The notes below the pieces were generated by a model. It ran no database searches. It was not told where the DNA came from and saw nothing but the letters and a program-made list of their open reading frames with translations. A DNA stretch of 64,000 nt, from contig CABFPE010000175.1 of assembly GCA_900660155.1 (NCBI GenBank), positions 635,754-699,753 on the forward strand, in the 5' to 3' direction. Positions 48,383 to 59,856 of the stretch are shown one piece after another. Every line of letters starts with the position of its first letter. The stretch's first letter is position 1. This stretch comes from Hofstenia miamia (taxonomy: Eukaryota; Xenacoelomorpha; Acoela; Hofsteniidae). Made by a program: the position numbers and the translations under genes.

Positions 48383-48390
48383 TATAAATA
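48383..48390 (+). promoter_or_regulatory. TATA box of the AbfB-domain gene
   Basis: TATAAATA, 44 nt before the ATG at 48427. Normal spacing would start the mRNA near TCATTTTA (48413-48420), leaving a 5' UTR of about 10 nt. Confidence 0.7.
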
Positions 48391-48426
48391 CCCGAATTAT
48401 ACTCTTCGACTGTCATTTTACTCACG

Positions 48427-48882
48427 ATGTTTGCCGGTCGAATAATTGCTCTATTTGTACTCGTAGCTGCAGGTGCGCTTGCCCCTAAATGTTATTACCT
48501 ACGTCCATTAATTTCCCCTGAATATGGGGCATCGTCAACAACAAACGACGATCATGTAGTTTTAAAATCAGAAAAGCTTACGAAATTTGATGTCGTTCCT
48601 GGGTTGAAAGGTTTCGGAACAGTTTCATTGAAAGTTGTTGGTTCTGAGAAGTACCTTCGTCATGCCAACTACATTATGCGAATCCACAATTATGATGCAA
48701 GTGAGTTGTTTAGTGCAGATGCTAGTTTTCATTTGCTGAAGAATTGTGCAAATGGTTACATGTTACAATCATTAAATTATCCTAACATGGCCATCAAGTT
48801 TGACGGACAGCTACTTCATCTGGCGGACATGCCTCCTCATCCAAATAACAACTTCTGTTGGATTCTTACTCAGCAATGGTGA
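48427..48882 (+). CDS. small secreted protein with AbfB-type beta-trefoil domain
   Basis: A single-exon gene of 151 residues with its own TATA box and an AATAAA signal 42 nt after the stop. Residues 1-19 (MFAGRIIALFVLVAAGALA) form a clear signal peptide. The rest resembles the arabinose-binding AbfB domain (a 42-type carbohydrate-binding beta-trefoil): YLRHANYIMRIHNYDASELF, then DASFHLL, matches the family's YLRH.N...R......ELF..DA.F pattern at about residues 76-107. A second, weaker subdomain (MLQSLNYPNMAIKFDGQLLH) follows. In microbes this domain binds side-chain sugars of arabinoxylan. No catalytic domain is attached here, so a secreted lectin-like role is an inference. It has four cysteines after the signal peptide cleavage region or fewer. 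Such genes are sparse in animals, so transfer from microbes deserves a test. Confidence 0.75.
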   Translation: MFAGRIIALFVLVAAGALAPKCYYLRPLISPEYGASSTTNDDHVVLKSEKLTKFDVVPGLKGFGTVSLKVVGSEKYLRHANYIMRIHNYDASELFSADASFHLLKNCANGYMLQSLNYPNMAIKFDGQLLHLADMPPHPNNNFCWILTQQW

Positions 48883-48923
48883 ACTGTATTTAAAATATTA
48901 TATTGTTTCATGCCCTCATTATT

Positions 48924-48929
48924 AATAAA
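48924..48929 (+). terminator. polyadenylation signal of the AbfB-domain gene
   Basis: AATAAA, 42 nt downstream of the stop codon, followed by a T-rich stretch. Confidence 0.7.
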
Positions 48930-48990
48930 ATATTTTTCTAGTTTAATGTTTATGATGCATAATTTCAGTTAGCATTAAAATTGGTTTGAG

Positions 48991-49293
48991 TTAAAGTAAA
49001 CTATTAAATGCAGTAATAAGAATGGGGAACGGATACAACGTAATGTGCTTTTTGTCTGACATTTCTAGAAATTTACCGTAGTATGTATCAAATTGTTTTA
49101 GAACACGTGTACAGTGCGTTGACTGAAATTCCTTTGGTACGATGCAGTGGCTTTCGTTCCTGTTCTGCAATGCACTGTGGTAAATTTTGTTGCAATACTT
49201 TATTATGTTGTATAAATCAATTACAAATTTCCTACGCTGACTATGATAGCTCATTGGTATGATGCCGTTGTTACTTCCCTGCAAAACAAGCAT
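48991..49293 (-). CDS. unrecognised 100-codon open frame
   Basis: A minus-strand frame with a real ATG and mixed, gene-like composition: charged and aromatic residues, four cysteines, no low-complexity runs. The ATG is followed within 15 nt by TTTTGCAG, so the coding part may instead begin at an exon start at 49278. No domain recognised. It lies tail to tail with the AbfB gene. It may be a host exon or chance. Confidence 0.25.
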   Translation of the reverse strand: MLVLQGSNNGIIPMSYHSQRRKFVIDLYNIIKYCNKIYHSALQNRNESHCIVPKEFQSTHCTRVLKQFDTYYGKFLEMSDKKHITLYPFPILITAFNSLL

Positions 49294-51179
49294 CGCACAT
49301 ATAATGATGATTGTGCCTTATCCAACTGACATTTATATTATATACTTGATGCAGGAAAACTGAATATCAATAGTTTTACCAGTTCAGCTCGATCAGAAAA
49401 ACGTTGAGATTTTGAATATAAATTGTAATATGGAATAGCAAAAATACCAAAAGGTTTTTTCTAAATTACAAGGGCAATTCTACCACTGAAATAAATAGGT
49501 TTGCCAATATTTCAATGCTTACCGCTATAGAAAATTACCCTGAGGGATTGTGACAACTCTTTCAGCATATATGTGCAATGGCAGATTTTGCAAGGCAATT
49601 TATTTAAAAATTTTGGTCTGTATGATTTTCCTATTTTTTTAATGTTTGATTATTGTGCTTTTTGTTGTTTCAATTACAAACTGCTGTTTATTTTAAAGTG
49701 TCATTAAAATTTTATAAACTCGAAAAAACAAATCATTTAACAGCAGCCTACAAAAATGTAATTTCGTGTAATCGTGGCGTTTATTATAACAAGCCAGAGT
49801 TCATGTATGTAATTCTTTGTAGGCGTTTTTTACTCTCAAAGTCTAAACATGCGCTAGTTGATGGAGAATATCATACTTCTGCTTCAAAGGAATGTTCTTT
49901 TGTAATACTGCTAAGGTAAACACGGTTTGCTTTAGTACTAAAATAAAGTTATTATTTTAGATATACTACGTTCCATTTAAATCATGATATAATTGTATTC
50001 ATTAAATTTCACTCAAAAATATACATTGAAGCCAAACCAGAAATTAACTCTGCAGCAAACCTGCATCTTTATTAAATTCATCCTGACTAGCTTTGCACAT
50101 TGTTGTTGAATTGAATTCTTTGTATAGAAATTTTGTATTTTGTTTTAAGATACAATACAATTTTCTTTGACTTTTCTCAAAATTCAAAAGCCCAGTAAAT
50201 TGTTTCCTCTGGTTTTGATTACTTTGAAGCCTTAATTTTGACAATTTTTTATCAAAAATTGCAAGGGAGCGAGTTTAGGGAAAATCATAATCATTTGCAA
50301 TAAAAACAAAAAACAAAGGACTGAAATTGTATAAAGGAATGCAAAGTCTAAATAAGATTAAAATCATAAGTGAGCACCTATTTTTTTAGATTAAATAATT
50401 TCAGTATTTAATGCAGTATAGTTGAGTTACGTAGAAATTCAGATATTTTCTTTGAAATAAGGAAAACATAAAACTTTATCTTCAAATAATATATTAACTG
50501 AATTTCCTATGTTGGTATATTTCAACTGGCAGCAATTACATTTCCTGGTCTTGAGATTTTAGTATTTGTTTTAAGGATAATCATCACCACTGATGCTTGC
50601 CTAATTTCCCTTATACGTTATAATAAATATTTTGGTAACAAATTGATAATATTCTCAGCATTATTAGATTTTCATTGTAATTTTGTGATTTTGTAATACA
50701 TAGTATTGATTTGTTTGAAGAATTTTAGGATTTGTATGTGTAGCATAGGACAAACTAAGATGCCAACAATAACAGAACAACAAAACTTAGGGAATGACAA
50801 CTCCTGCATAGCCTGGATGGGAGAGGCTAAGGAACAGGGATGGTTTGAACCTCTCCAATAATTGTCCCAGGTGTCACTAATTTTTGCATCAACTCTACAA
50901 ATTATAATAACTTAAGCTTTGTATAAGAACCCCTTTAAAAAAATTCTTGTTCCTTAGCTTCTGCGTGATATGTAAGAAGTCATAAAATGGAATTTAGCGG
51001 TTGAAAATACAGGCTAAGTTTGTAGGGCATGCATAATTTTAGTTTCTATATGGTAGTGTTTCCTTAAATTGATTACAATTTTAAGGCACTTATCACAAAG
51101 ATGTGAAGTAAATTTCAGGTGATTCCATTTGCTAAACATTGTGTATCACTGTCTTTAAAAAGGGATAGTTTAGTCTTTG
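49294..51179. other. intergenic DNA, weak ORFs only
   Basis: A plus-strand frame at 49653-49919 lacks an ATG start and is followed by AATAAA near 49941, so it could be a terminal exon after the TTTTAAAG at 49698. A minus-strand frame at 50044-50244 has no recognised domain. Neither is supported well enough to call a gene. Confidence 0.3.
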
Positions 51180-52222
51180 ATGAGTGAAACTGAAGAAATT
51201 TCCTTAGATACCAAGCATGAAAGAATTTATATCAAGCTGTAATCATTCAAATTCACGTAAGTTGTCAACTAACAAATCCCAGACGAACAGTAAATAATTA
51301 GAGTAGTTGATGCTGAATGCAATAAGTGTCAGTATACATTAAAAATAACATTGGTCCGAAAAAATTTCATTGTCAGGTACATCGGATGTTGCACATTGTA
51401 AATTTAATAAAGTTTTGTTTATTTTACTTTCTAAAAAACGAATATATAAATAAGATATAAAGCTTATAAATGAAAAATAAATCAGAACAAAATTTTGAAA
51501 ATCTCGAAATAAGATTATCATGAGAAACTGAATCGAATGTATTTGTCACCAAGAAAAACAAAGACTTTATGTATTGAAATTAAAGTTGTTATAAATATAT
51601 ATAAATGGTATCTAAAGATGAGTCAAAACCCATGTTTATGAAATAGATAAAAAACTGACTTAGTTTTGATAGAATGCTAATGAGGTAGATTCCAGGATTT
51701 ATGAAGTTTTAGGTTTTATAAACAGCCATTTGTACACTGATTTGGGTTGCGATTTTTGCTACAATTAGGAAATCTCTACTTTTTTATTTCAATTTCTTCA
51801 ACAAAGTCTTCCTCACAATTCACACATTGCAGTGTTATGTTGTTGATAAATTTATTATATTTCAATAATACTTTGGTGCATGGCTTATAATCACTGATGC
51901 CACATTTGGTGGCAAGAAATAATCTAAAAGAAGTTTTACGGAAAGGAATATCTACTAATGAATGACTGATATGCGCCACTGAAAGATGGAGAAAAAAATT
52001 GTTGACAAATACTGTACTGTAGCATGTCTTGGTTTTTTCAAAAGCATTTGACTCTCTAAACCTAAAAATTCTAATTTCTAAAATTAAAAAGTTGAACTTT
52101 TCAACTAGTAACATCGACTTAATCTCAAGTTCTTTATAGAACAAAGCAAAGGGTAAAATTGCATAACCATTTCTCAGTATGTGCAACATTATCAAATTTT
52201 TACGCATTGCACAAACTAACAA
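51180..52222 (-). pseudogene. possible LINE reverse transcriptase relic
   Basis: Minus-strand fragments have an RT-like order: a piece similar to the palm region (RFSKFCSDLFFISKLY read across frames near 51500), then LLNLQCATSDVPDNEIFSDQ near 51390. The upstream 148-codon frame (51776-52222) is uninterrupted but has no recognised domain. The assignment is tentative. Confidence 0.3.
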
Positions 52223-52301
52223 TTAATCCTTCAAAAACACAATTTTGTAAATTAAAAAGTAAATATAGAAAAACAGACACTTCCAAATGCACATTACGTT
52301 A

Positions 52302-52600
52302 AAGACTTGTCAACGAGCCGTAATTTCTAAGCTCGGCTCGTTTAAATTTTGAGTAAGTTCGGCTCACCACAGATAATCTTTCAATGAGGCTCGTTTCAGC
52401 TCAGTATTTTTTCTAAAAATATTGTGCGCTCGGAATTTTTTCAATTGCTCTTCCTATTATTTAATAAAAATTTCTAAAATACGATTATAATGAAAAATAA
52501 AAAAAAATCTGCATAATCAAATTTACAAGCAGCAATATAAATTTGGTTTGCTTAAAAACGGGTCGTAATATATCCAATACTCTGCTCGTTGACATGTCTG
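52302..52600. mobile_element. hAT-type MITE, 299 bp, 8-bp target duplication
   Basis: Ends AAGACTTGTCAACGAGC and GCTCGTTGACATGTCTG are inverted copies, flanked by TTACGTTA (52294-52301) and CTACGTTA (52601-52608), 7 of 8 identical. The inside has repeated GCTCG and GGCTCG motifs near the left end. Two more partial copies are in the window (43521-43740, 62430-62656). Confidence 0.8.
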
Positions 52601-52780
52601 CTACGTTAATTAAACGTTATTTTTAAGTCATCTAAATTATGCTGGCATATATTATATATATTATGTACCTTCTACAAAATTCTCAAATAATCACTTTCTA
52701 CAATTCAACAAATTTCCCTAATTTTGATCACATGAAATCAGTTAGTCTTTGACATTTTCATTGCTATGACCATTACCGCA

Positions 52781-52962
52781 GGGGGGGGGGGNNNNNNNNN
52801 NNNNNNNNNNNNNNNNNNNNNNNNNNNNNNNNNNNNNNNNNNNNNNNNNNNNNNNNNNNNNNNNNNNNNNNNNNNNNNNNNNNNNNNNNNNNNNNNNNNN
52901 NNNNNNNNNNNNNNNNNNNNNNNNNNNNNNNNNNNNNNNNNNNNNNNNNNNNNNNNNNNNNN
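52781..52962. other. poly-G run and assembly gap
   Basis: Eleven Gs (52781-52791) followed by 171 Ns. The homopolymer probably stopped assembly. Confidence 0.9.
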
Positions 52963-52989
52963 CATTCCTCATGAAATGTTTGCCTATAA

Positions 52990-55485
52990 CCAGTAGCATA
53001 CGCAAGCTGTGGAATGTCCTTCAGTGAGTTTTTCAAAATTGCCTTTGAACAAAAAAATTTTCGTTAAAAAATATTAAGAAAGTCCAAATTTAGGTTGTGA
53101 AATGCATTTCTTAGTGTCGAATTCATCAATATTTCCAAAGAATTTTAGGGGCTTGCCCCGCTTTTTGTTACTTAAGGCCGTAAGTTAAGACGGAGATATT
53201 CCACCATTGGAAAACCCTGCGTACGCCCCTACCAATAACAATTGTTCAACATAATATGTAAATAACTATTGGTTCTACTTTGTCTGCAAGGGTAGACAAT
53301 ATTAAATTGATATTGCAATTATTGCAAAAATTGCAAATTAACTAACCTATTGAATATTTTAAAAAATCATTGCCAAATATTTAAGATTCACTTAAATCTT
53401 GCTGAAATATATAATCAATTCCTGATTCCAGAAGCATTATCATCCTGTCTAGTAAATTTATATAGCATTGGCTGTGGAATGTACTGGATAATTTGATGAC
53501 CCAAAAATATGTAATGCTTCCACAACCCAATTCACAATTTTATGCATATTGAAGGCTTAACATTAACCTTATTTCGCACCATTGTGATATTCTGTCGGAC
53601 ACCTCACCTTATGCCAAACCTAAAGAAATTAAACTATGACCACCGTATTTATATATAGTATGTATGGCAGAAACAAATTTGCCACTAGCAATTATGATTA
53701 GTGGCAATATTTAACTTTTGATTTTGTAGAAAAATTTCTTCTTACTGCTAACAGATGTATGAACCACAAGTAACCCTTTTTGTTATCTCACAATTATTTT
53801 TCTTTGAAAAATTTTTTATGTGTTATATATTGATTTTTATTAATACCAAACTAGTTAACTTACTATGATTTTTGATATAATATTTTTATTCTAATTATTG
53901 CCAAAAGTTGGCAATAATCTATTGTTTGAAACGCAAAAATTGATTAATTTACTAAACAAGAAACATCTATTTGTAGGGTTCCAATTAAAAATTGCCTACT
54001 CCTGCGTTTCTGTAATTTATGGCGAGGGGCAATTTAATGCGCTACTTAAGTGAAACTAAGAATGAGAAATATAGCCATTTTGAATGAAATGTTTATGAAG
54101 TTATAGCTTACTGGGGTGAAAATGATTTGAACACGCTTTCTGTATACATTAACTTGTAGTGAAATATTGTGAATTATATAGCAATGCTAATAATAATTCA
54201 AATTATGGCAAGTTGCAAAACGTAACTAATGGTTTTTTTCTGTCAGCTTAATTCGAAATGATCCCCAATCCTGTGCATTTTTCTGTTATCAGGAGTTGAA
54301 GTCAGAGATAAACCTGCGCTGTTCACTACAGTTGTAGTGAATGCTATATAATTTTTTAACGTTTTGAAATTGTATATTAGTATCATATACTCTTGAAGAA
54401 CTGAATTTAGAATTTCCAATTCAATGCCCAGATGTTATTGACGGTTTCTATTCTAAAATACCTTACTTTGATATAGCAAGCCGCAAAATTATAGAAAACT
54501 TCTTAAAAAATCTCATGAAAATATGCCGAATCGGAATTAAGTGNCAAGTAACCCTTTTTGTTATCTCACAATTATTTTTCTTTGAAAAATTTTTTATGTG
54601 TTATATATTGATTAATATTTTATTAATACCAAACTAGTTAACTTACTATGATTTTTGATATAATATTTGTATTCTAATTATTGCCAAAAGTTGGCAATAA
54701 TCTATTGTTTGAAACGCAAAAATTGATTAATTTACTAAACAAGAAACATCTATTTGTAGGGTTCCAATTAAAAATTGCCTACTCCTGCGTTTCTGTAATT
54801 TATGGCGAGGGGCAATTTAATNCCAGTAGCATACGCAAGCTGTGGAATGTCCTTCAGTGAGTTTTTCAAAATTGTCTTTGGAACAAAAAAATTTTCGTTA
54901 AAAAATATTAAGAAAGTCCAAATTTAGGTTGTGAAATGCATTTCTTAGTGTCGAATTCATCAATATTTCCAAAGAATTTTGAGGCTTGAAGTGAACTAAA
55001 AAAGAGAAAAATAAACCTTTTTAAAAAAAATGTTTATAAAGTTATAGCTTACTGGGGTGAAAATGATTTGAACACGCTTTCTGTATACATTAACTTTTAG
55101 TAAAATATTGTGAATTATATAGCAATGCTAATAATAATTCAAATTATGGCAAGTTGCAAAACGTAACTAATGGTTTTTTTCTGTCAGCTTAATTCGAAAT
55201 GATCCCCAATCCTGTGCATTTTTCTGTTATCAGGAGTTGAAGTCAGAGATAAACCTGCGCTGTTCACCAGTTGTATTGTATATTATATATTATTTTTTCG
55301 TTTTTAAATATTATATTAATATAATATACTCTTGCAGAACTGAGTTTAGAATTTTCAATTCACAGCCCAGATTTTATTGTTGGTTTCTATTCTAAAATAC
55401 CTTACTTTGATATAGCGCAACGCAAAATAGTAGAAAATATCTTATAAAATCTCATGAAAATATATCGAAACTGAGTTAAGTGGGG
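52990..55485. repeat. rearranged near-identical repeat blocks
   Basis: Three blocks occur twice: 52990-53150 with 54823-54985, 53767-54040 with 54545-54821, and 54089-54543 with 55030-55485. The order is a-b-c-b-a-c. Two junctions carry a single N (54544, 54822). The first two pairs differ by few bases; the third is more diverged toward its end. Collapsed or misjoined haplotypes explain this better than real tandem evolution. No gene is contained. Confidence 0.85.
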
Positions 55486-55680
55486 TGGAGCCGGTTTAGG
55501 CTGAGAAGGGATTGGCCTATATTTTCTGATATAATATATTAAAATCTAAAAGATATGACATTTCTAGAAATCACTCTACTACAAAATTAAAGAAGTGTTT
55601 CCTATTCAAATTGGAACAGTTAACAGTGCACCAGCCTGTATTCAAAACTCGCTTCACCCACTGATCTACGGGGCAATATT

Positions 55681-57259
55681 ACAAAATAACACTTGCGAAT
55701 AAACAATATCAAATACGAATCTATGTTGGATTCTAATTTGAAATTGAAAGCTAACACTGAAAAATACTTATATCACATTTTTTCTATTGTAGTGTAGTTA
55801 GTTTTTTGCTTCCAACTAATTTCTTAATCGTAGGTATTGACATGCTTTTGCTACGAAAGTTATCTCGAAAACCAATCTATTTTCATTGGAGGAATATTCA
55901 GATTTGAAATATAACAAGTGAATTCGAAGGACCCCTATAAACGATAATCAAAAAACTTGTCTGAAACCATTTAAAATCTTTAAGGCACACATGACATTTG
56001 TGTAATTCAATAATTACGTAATAACTTGTCAGACTTTATTGAATGGGGTCTCTGCGAAATTTATTTTATTTATTGATCCGGTGATCGGTCAACTAATTCC
56101 TGATCCAAACACACAGTTGCAACGATGTTTTCATCTCTAGTGCATTTACAAAGGATTTATTTTTGCATGTTTAAATTGCAGTTTCAAGAATAGTTTTCTC
56201 TGAGTGCATTTGCACATTTAGGCACGTCATTATTCTGAAATACTATTAAAGTAGTTACAGTATTGAATTAATTTGTTTGATAAAGCATTAATCCAATTAA
56301 AATGCAGTTGGAAAACTTAATTAGCATTGCAAAATGCAAATGAAAGTCAAAGCAAAAATAACGTTTAAGAAAGAACACTTATGTACAAAGCAAATATTTT
56401 AAATCTTAAAATTAAGCTAATTAAAATAAATGTTACATTCAACGCAAATAATAATTTAGGAATATTTATTAATTCAGTAAAAAAATATTAACACTCACAT
56501 ACAAAAACTAAAAAATTCAACCCGAGCACATCACACAGGCCTCCTTGTTCTCCAAAGAGCATAAAACAGCCTTCATGTTTTCGGTTAAGTCACTAACACC
56601 TTGATTTTTAATATTTTCTTTGTTTTCTGTATTTACAACCTTTTTCTTCAGTTTTTCTTTATCGAGAGTGAACTGAATGGGATTGACAGCAGGTCGCGAA
56701 CGCAAATAGTACATACCGGTTTTCAAACCTAGTTTCCAAGCATGAAAATGCATTGAGGTGAGTTTCGCGAAATTGGCATCAGCAATGTGAACATTCAGTG
56801 ACTGACTTTGATCTATAAAAGCTCCTCTATCAGCGGCCATTTGCAAAATAGTCTTTTGCGGAATCTCCCATACAGTTTTATATAAATCTTTCAAATTTTG
56901 GGGAATTTCATCAATATTTTGTATTGAACCGTTATTAAGCACCATTTGATTTTTCACTTCATCGTTCCACAAACCGGATTCCGTTAAGTCCTTTAAAAGA
57001 TGCTGGTTGACACACTGGAATTCTCCAGAAAGAACTCTTCGAATATAAATATTGCTTGTATAAGGTTCTATTGCCTCATTATTGCCTAAAATTTGAGCAG
57101 TAGATGCAGTTGGCATTGGAGCCAAAAGAAGACTATTCCTAACGCCATACTCGGCAATATCTTTGCGCAAACTGTTCCAATCCCACATATCCGATGGCTT
57201 AACTCCCCACATATCGAATTGCAAGACACCTTTACTAACAGGTGAACCTTCATAAGTTT
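55681..57259. repeat. duplicated RNR 3' segment, left copy
   Basis: Matches 58278-59856 at a constant offset of 2597 bp with very few differences (for example gttatctcg versus gttattacg). It stops abruptly at the single N at 57260, in mid-codon of the reductase gene. Confidence 0.9.
56517..57259 (-). pseudogene. truncated copy of ribonucleotide reductase C-terminus
   Basis: Encodes the last 247 or so residues of the large subunit, identical in translation to the intact copy: [14 protein letters not shown], the [15 protein letters not shown] loop, [17 protein letters not shown] and the C-terminal CVMCSG. It is cut by the single N at 57260 and has no upstream part, so it cannot make an enzyme. 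Its 3' flank including the AATAAA region is also duplicated. Most likely an assembly artefact; a real local duplication is the alternative. Confidence 0.8.
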
Positions 57260-57572
57260 NACCATTTGGCTGTGTACATTAGTATATAAGATATTAGCAT
57301 AGTTTAAATTACTCATAACAAATGCATGAAACATTTGAATTACTGCAATTGGAGCACAAAATTTTGCCGCAAATTTGGCCCGACTTGAATCCTTCATAAA
57401 GCACTTAAATCATTGCTATTTCAATTTATTGTGCAAGTATTTTTAGCATCATCGCAAAGATAATTTCTTAATGCTGAATGTATTTTAGTCTCATATCCGA
57501 ACTAACTGTGTTATTGTATAGTAGACTAATGCTGGTGTTCCAGGGGATAGTTTTTCCCCGGAAGGCAATTAC

Positions 57573-57753
57573 TGTAACATCGCTGGTAGTTGTTGCTATT
57601 TATCAGCCAGACCTCGCGCTTTTCTTGTTAGTGACTGGTATTTGTAAATATTGTAAATAACTTGTATATATAGAGCAATGCATTTTGTAAATAGAAATAG
57701 TTTGAACTGTATTCTCTTTGTGTTCACTAGAATCACACCCCAGTGATTCTACA
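57573..57753 (+). repeat. solo LTR (fossil), about 181 bp, 4-bp target duplication
   Basis: Begins TGTAACATCGCTGG and ends CCCAGTGATTCTACA, flanked by TTAC on both sides (57569-57572 and 57754-57757). It has a central TATATATAGAGC motif. It is the same family as 5560-5748 in opposite orientation, with small length differences. No internal retroelement sequence adjoins it. Confidence 0.82.
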
Positions 57754-57757
57754 TTAC

Positions 57758-58277
57758 GTCAATTATATCAGATAAAAATTTTCCTAGGTTAAATATTTTC
57801 CCTTGGTTATTACTATTTCAGTTTGCCGATCAACTAATAGGTGTTCCTTTGTGTATTAGTAGCAACAAGTCTACAAATTGTAACCAGGTGACCCAGCAAA
57901 ATTACATAACATTACCAATTACCCACATAAGCCGCTTTTAGAATTTAGAAAGTTGTATTGTAGGCATGGTTTTGCAAAGGTGCATTCCCATAGACATTGG
58001 CATGAACATCACATCCCGGTGCTTCTCACTGACATTCGAAGGGCCTCACCCATTATACAGACATGGTTCCAACATCTACCATAATTTGCGATGTGAAAAC
58101 TATGGAAACACTTATGAAGCAAAAATACTAGCAAGTTCAAATCATTAAAATATCAGCCTGAAATTTTTTTCTATTTGCAAATGTTTATTAAAGTTAACTA
58201 TTAAGCCCCATTATATTTCTTGCAAAAACCTGAATTTAAATTTAAGTCCAATTTCGAACCCTTAATATTACCCAATT
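57758..58277. other. spacer between the two RNR 3' copies
   Basis: A 60-codon plus frame at 57966-58148 has no recognised domain. Nothing else seen. Confidence 0.4.
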
Positions 58278-59856
58278 ACAAAATAACACTTGCGAATAAA
58301 CAATATCAAATACGAATCTATGTTGGATTCTAATTTGAAATTGAAAGCTAACACTGAAAAATACTTATATCACATTTTTTCTATTGTAGTGTAGTTAGTT
58401 TTTTGCTTCCAACTAATTTCTTAATCGTAGGTATTGACATGCTTTTGCTACGAAAGTTATTACGAAAACCAATCTATTTTCATTGGAGGAATATTCAGAT
58501 TTGAAATATAACAAGTGAATTCGAAGGACCCCTATAAACGATAATCAAAAAACTTGTCTGAAACCATTTAAAATCTTTAAGGCACACATGACATTTGTGT
58601 AATTCAATAATTACGTAATAACTTGTCAGACTTTATTGAATGGGGTCTCTGCGAAATTTATTTTATTTATTGATCCGGTGATCGGTCAACTAATTCCTGA
58701 TCCAAACACACAGTTGCAACGATGTTTTCATCTCTAGTGCATTTACAAAGGATTTATTTTTGCATGTTTAAATTGCAGTTTCAAGAATAGTTTTCTCTGA
58801 GTGCATTTGCACATTTAGGCACGTCATTATTCTGAAATACTATTAAAGTAGTTACAGTATTGAATTAATTTGTTTGATAAAGCATTAATCCAATTAAAAT
58901 GCAGTTGGAAAACTTAATTAGCATTGCAAAATGCAAATGAAAGTCAAAGCAAAAATAACGTTTAAGAAAGAACACTTATGTACAAAGCAAATATTTTAAA
59001 TCTTAAAATTAAGCTAATTAAAATAAATGTTACATTCAACGCAAATAATAATTTAGGAATATTTATTAATTCAGTAAAAAAATATTAACACTCACATACA
59101 AAAACTAAAAAATTCAACCCGAGCACATCACACAGGCCTCCTTGTTCTCCAAAGAGCATAAAACAGCCTTCATGTTTTCGGTTAAGTCACTAACACCTTG
59201 ATTTTTAATATTTTCTTTGTTTTCTGTATTTACAACCTTTTTCTTCAGTTTTTCTTTATCGAGAGTGAACTGAATGGGATTGACAGCAGGTCGCGAACGC
59301 AAATAGTACATACCGGTTTTCAAACCTAGTTTCCAAGCATGAAAATGCATTGAGGTGAGTTTCGCGAAATTGGCATCAGCAATGTGAACATTCAGTGACT
59401 GACTTTGATCTATAAAAGCTCCTCTATCAGCGGCCATTTGCAAAATAGTCTTTTGCGGAATCTCCCATACAGTTTTATATAAATCTTTCAAATTTTGGGG
59501 AATTTCATCAATATTTTGTATTGAACCGTTATTAAGCACCATTTGATTTTTCACTTCATCGTTCCACAAACCGGATTCCGTTAAGTCCTTTAAAAGATGC
59601 TGGTTGACACACTGGAATTCTCCAGAAAGAACTCTTCGAATATAAATATTGCTTGTATAAGGTTCTATTGCCTCATTATTGCCTAAAATTTGAGCAGTAG
59701 ATGCAGTTGGCATTGGAGCCAAAAGAAGACTATTCCTAACGCCATACTCGGCAATATCTTTGCGCAAACTGTTCCAATCCCACATATCCGATGGCTTAAC
59801 TCCCCACATATCGAATTGCAAGACACCTTTACTAACAGGTGAACCTTCATAAGTTT
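58278..59856. repeat. duplicated RNR 3' segment, right (intact) copy
   Basis: Partner of 55681-57259. This copy continues without interruption into the rest of the reductase exon, so it is the genuine locus. Confidence 0.9.
59062..59067 (-). terminator. polyadenylation signal of the RNR gene
   Basis: AATAAA on the minus strand, about 50 nt after the stop codon of the reductase gene. Confidence 0.6.

Noticed and set aside
57086-57397. An open frame crossing the single N at 57260
   Set aside because: It is out of frame with the reductase and spans a contig join.
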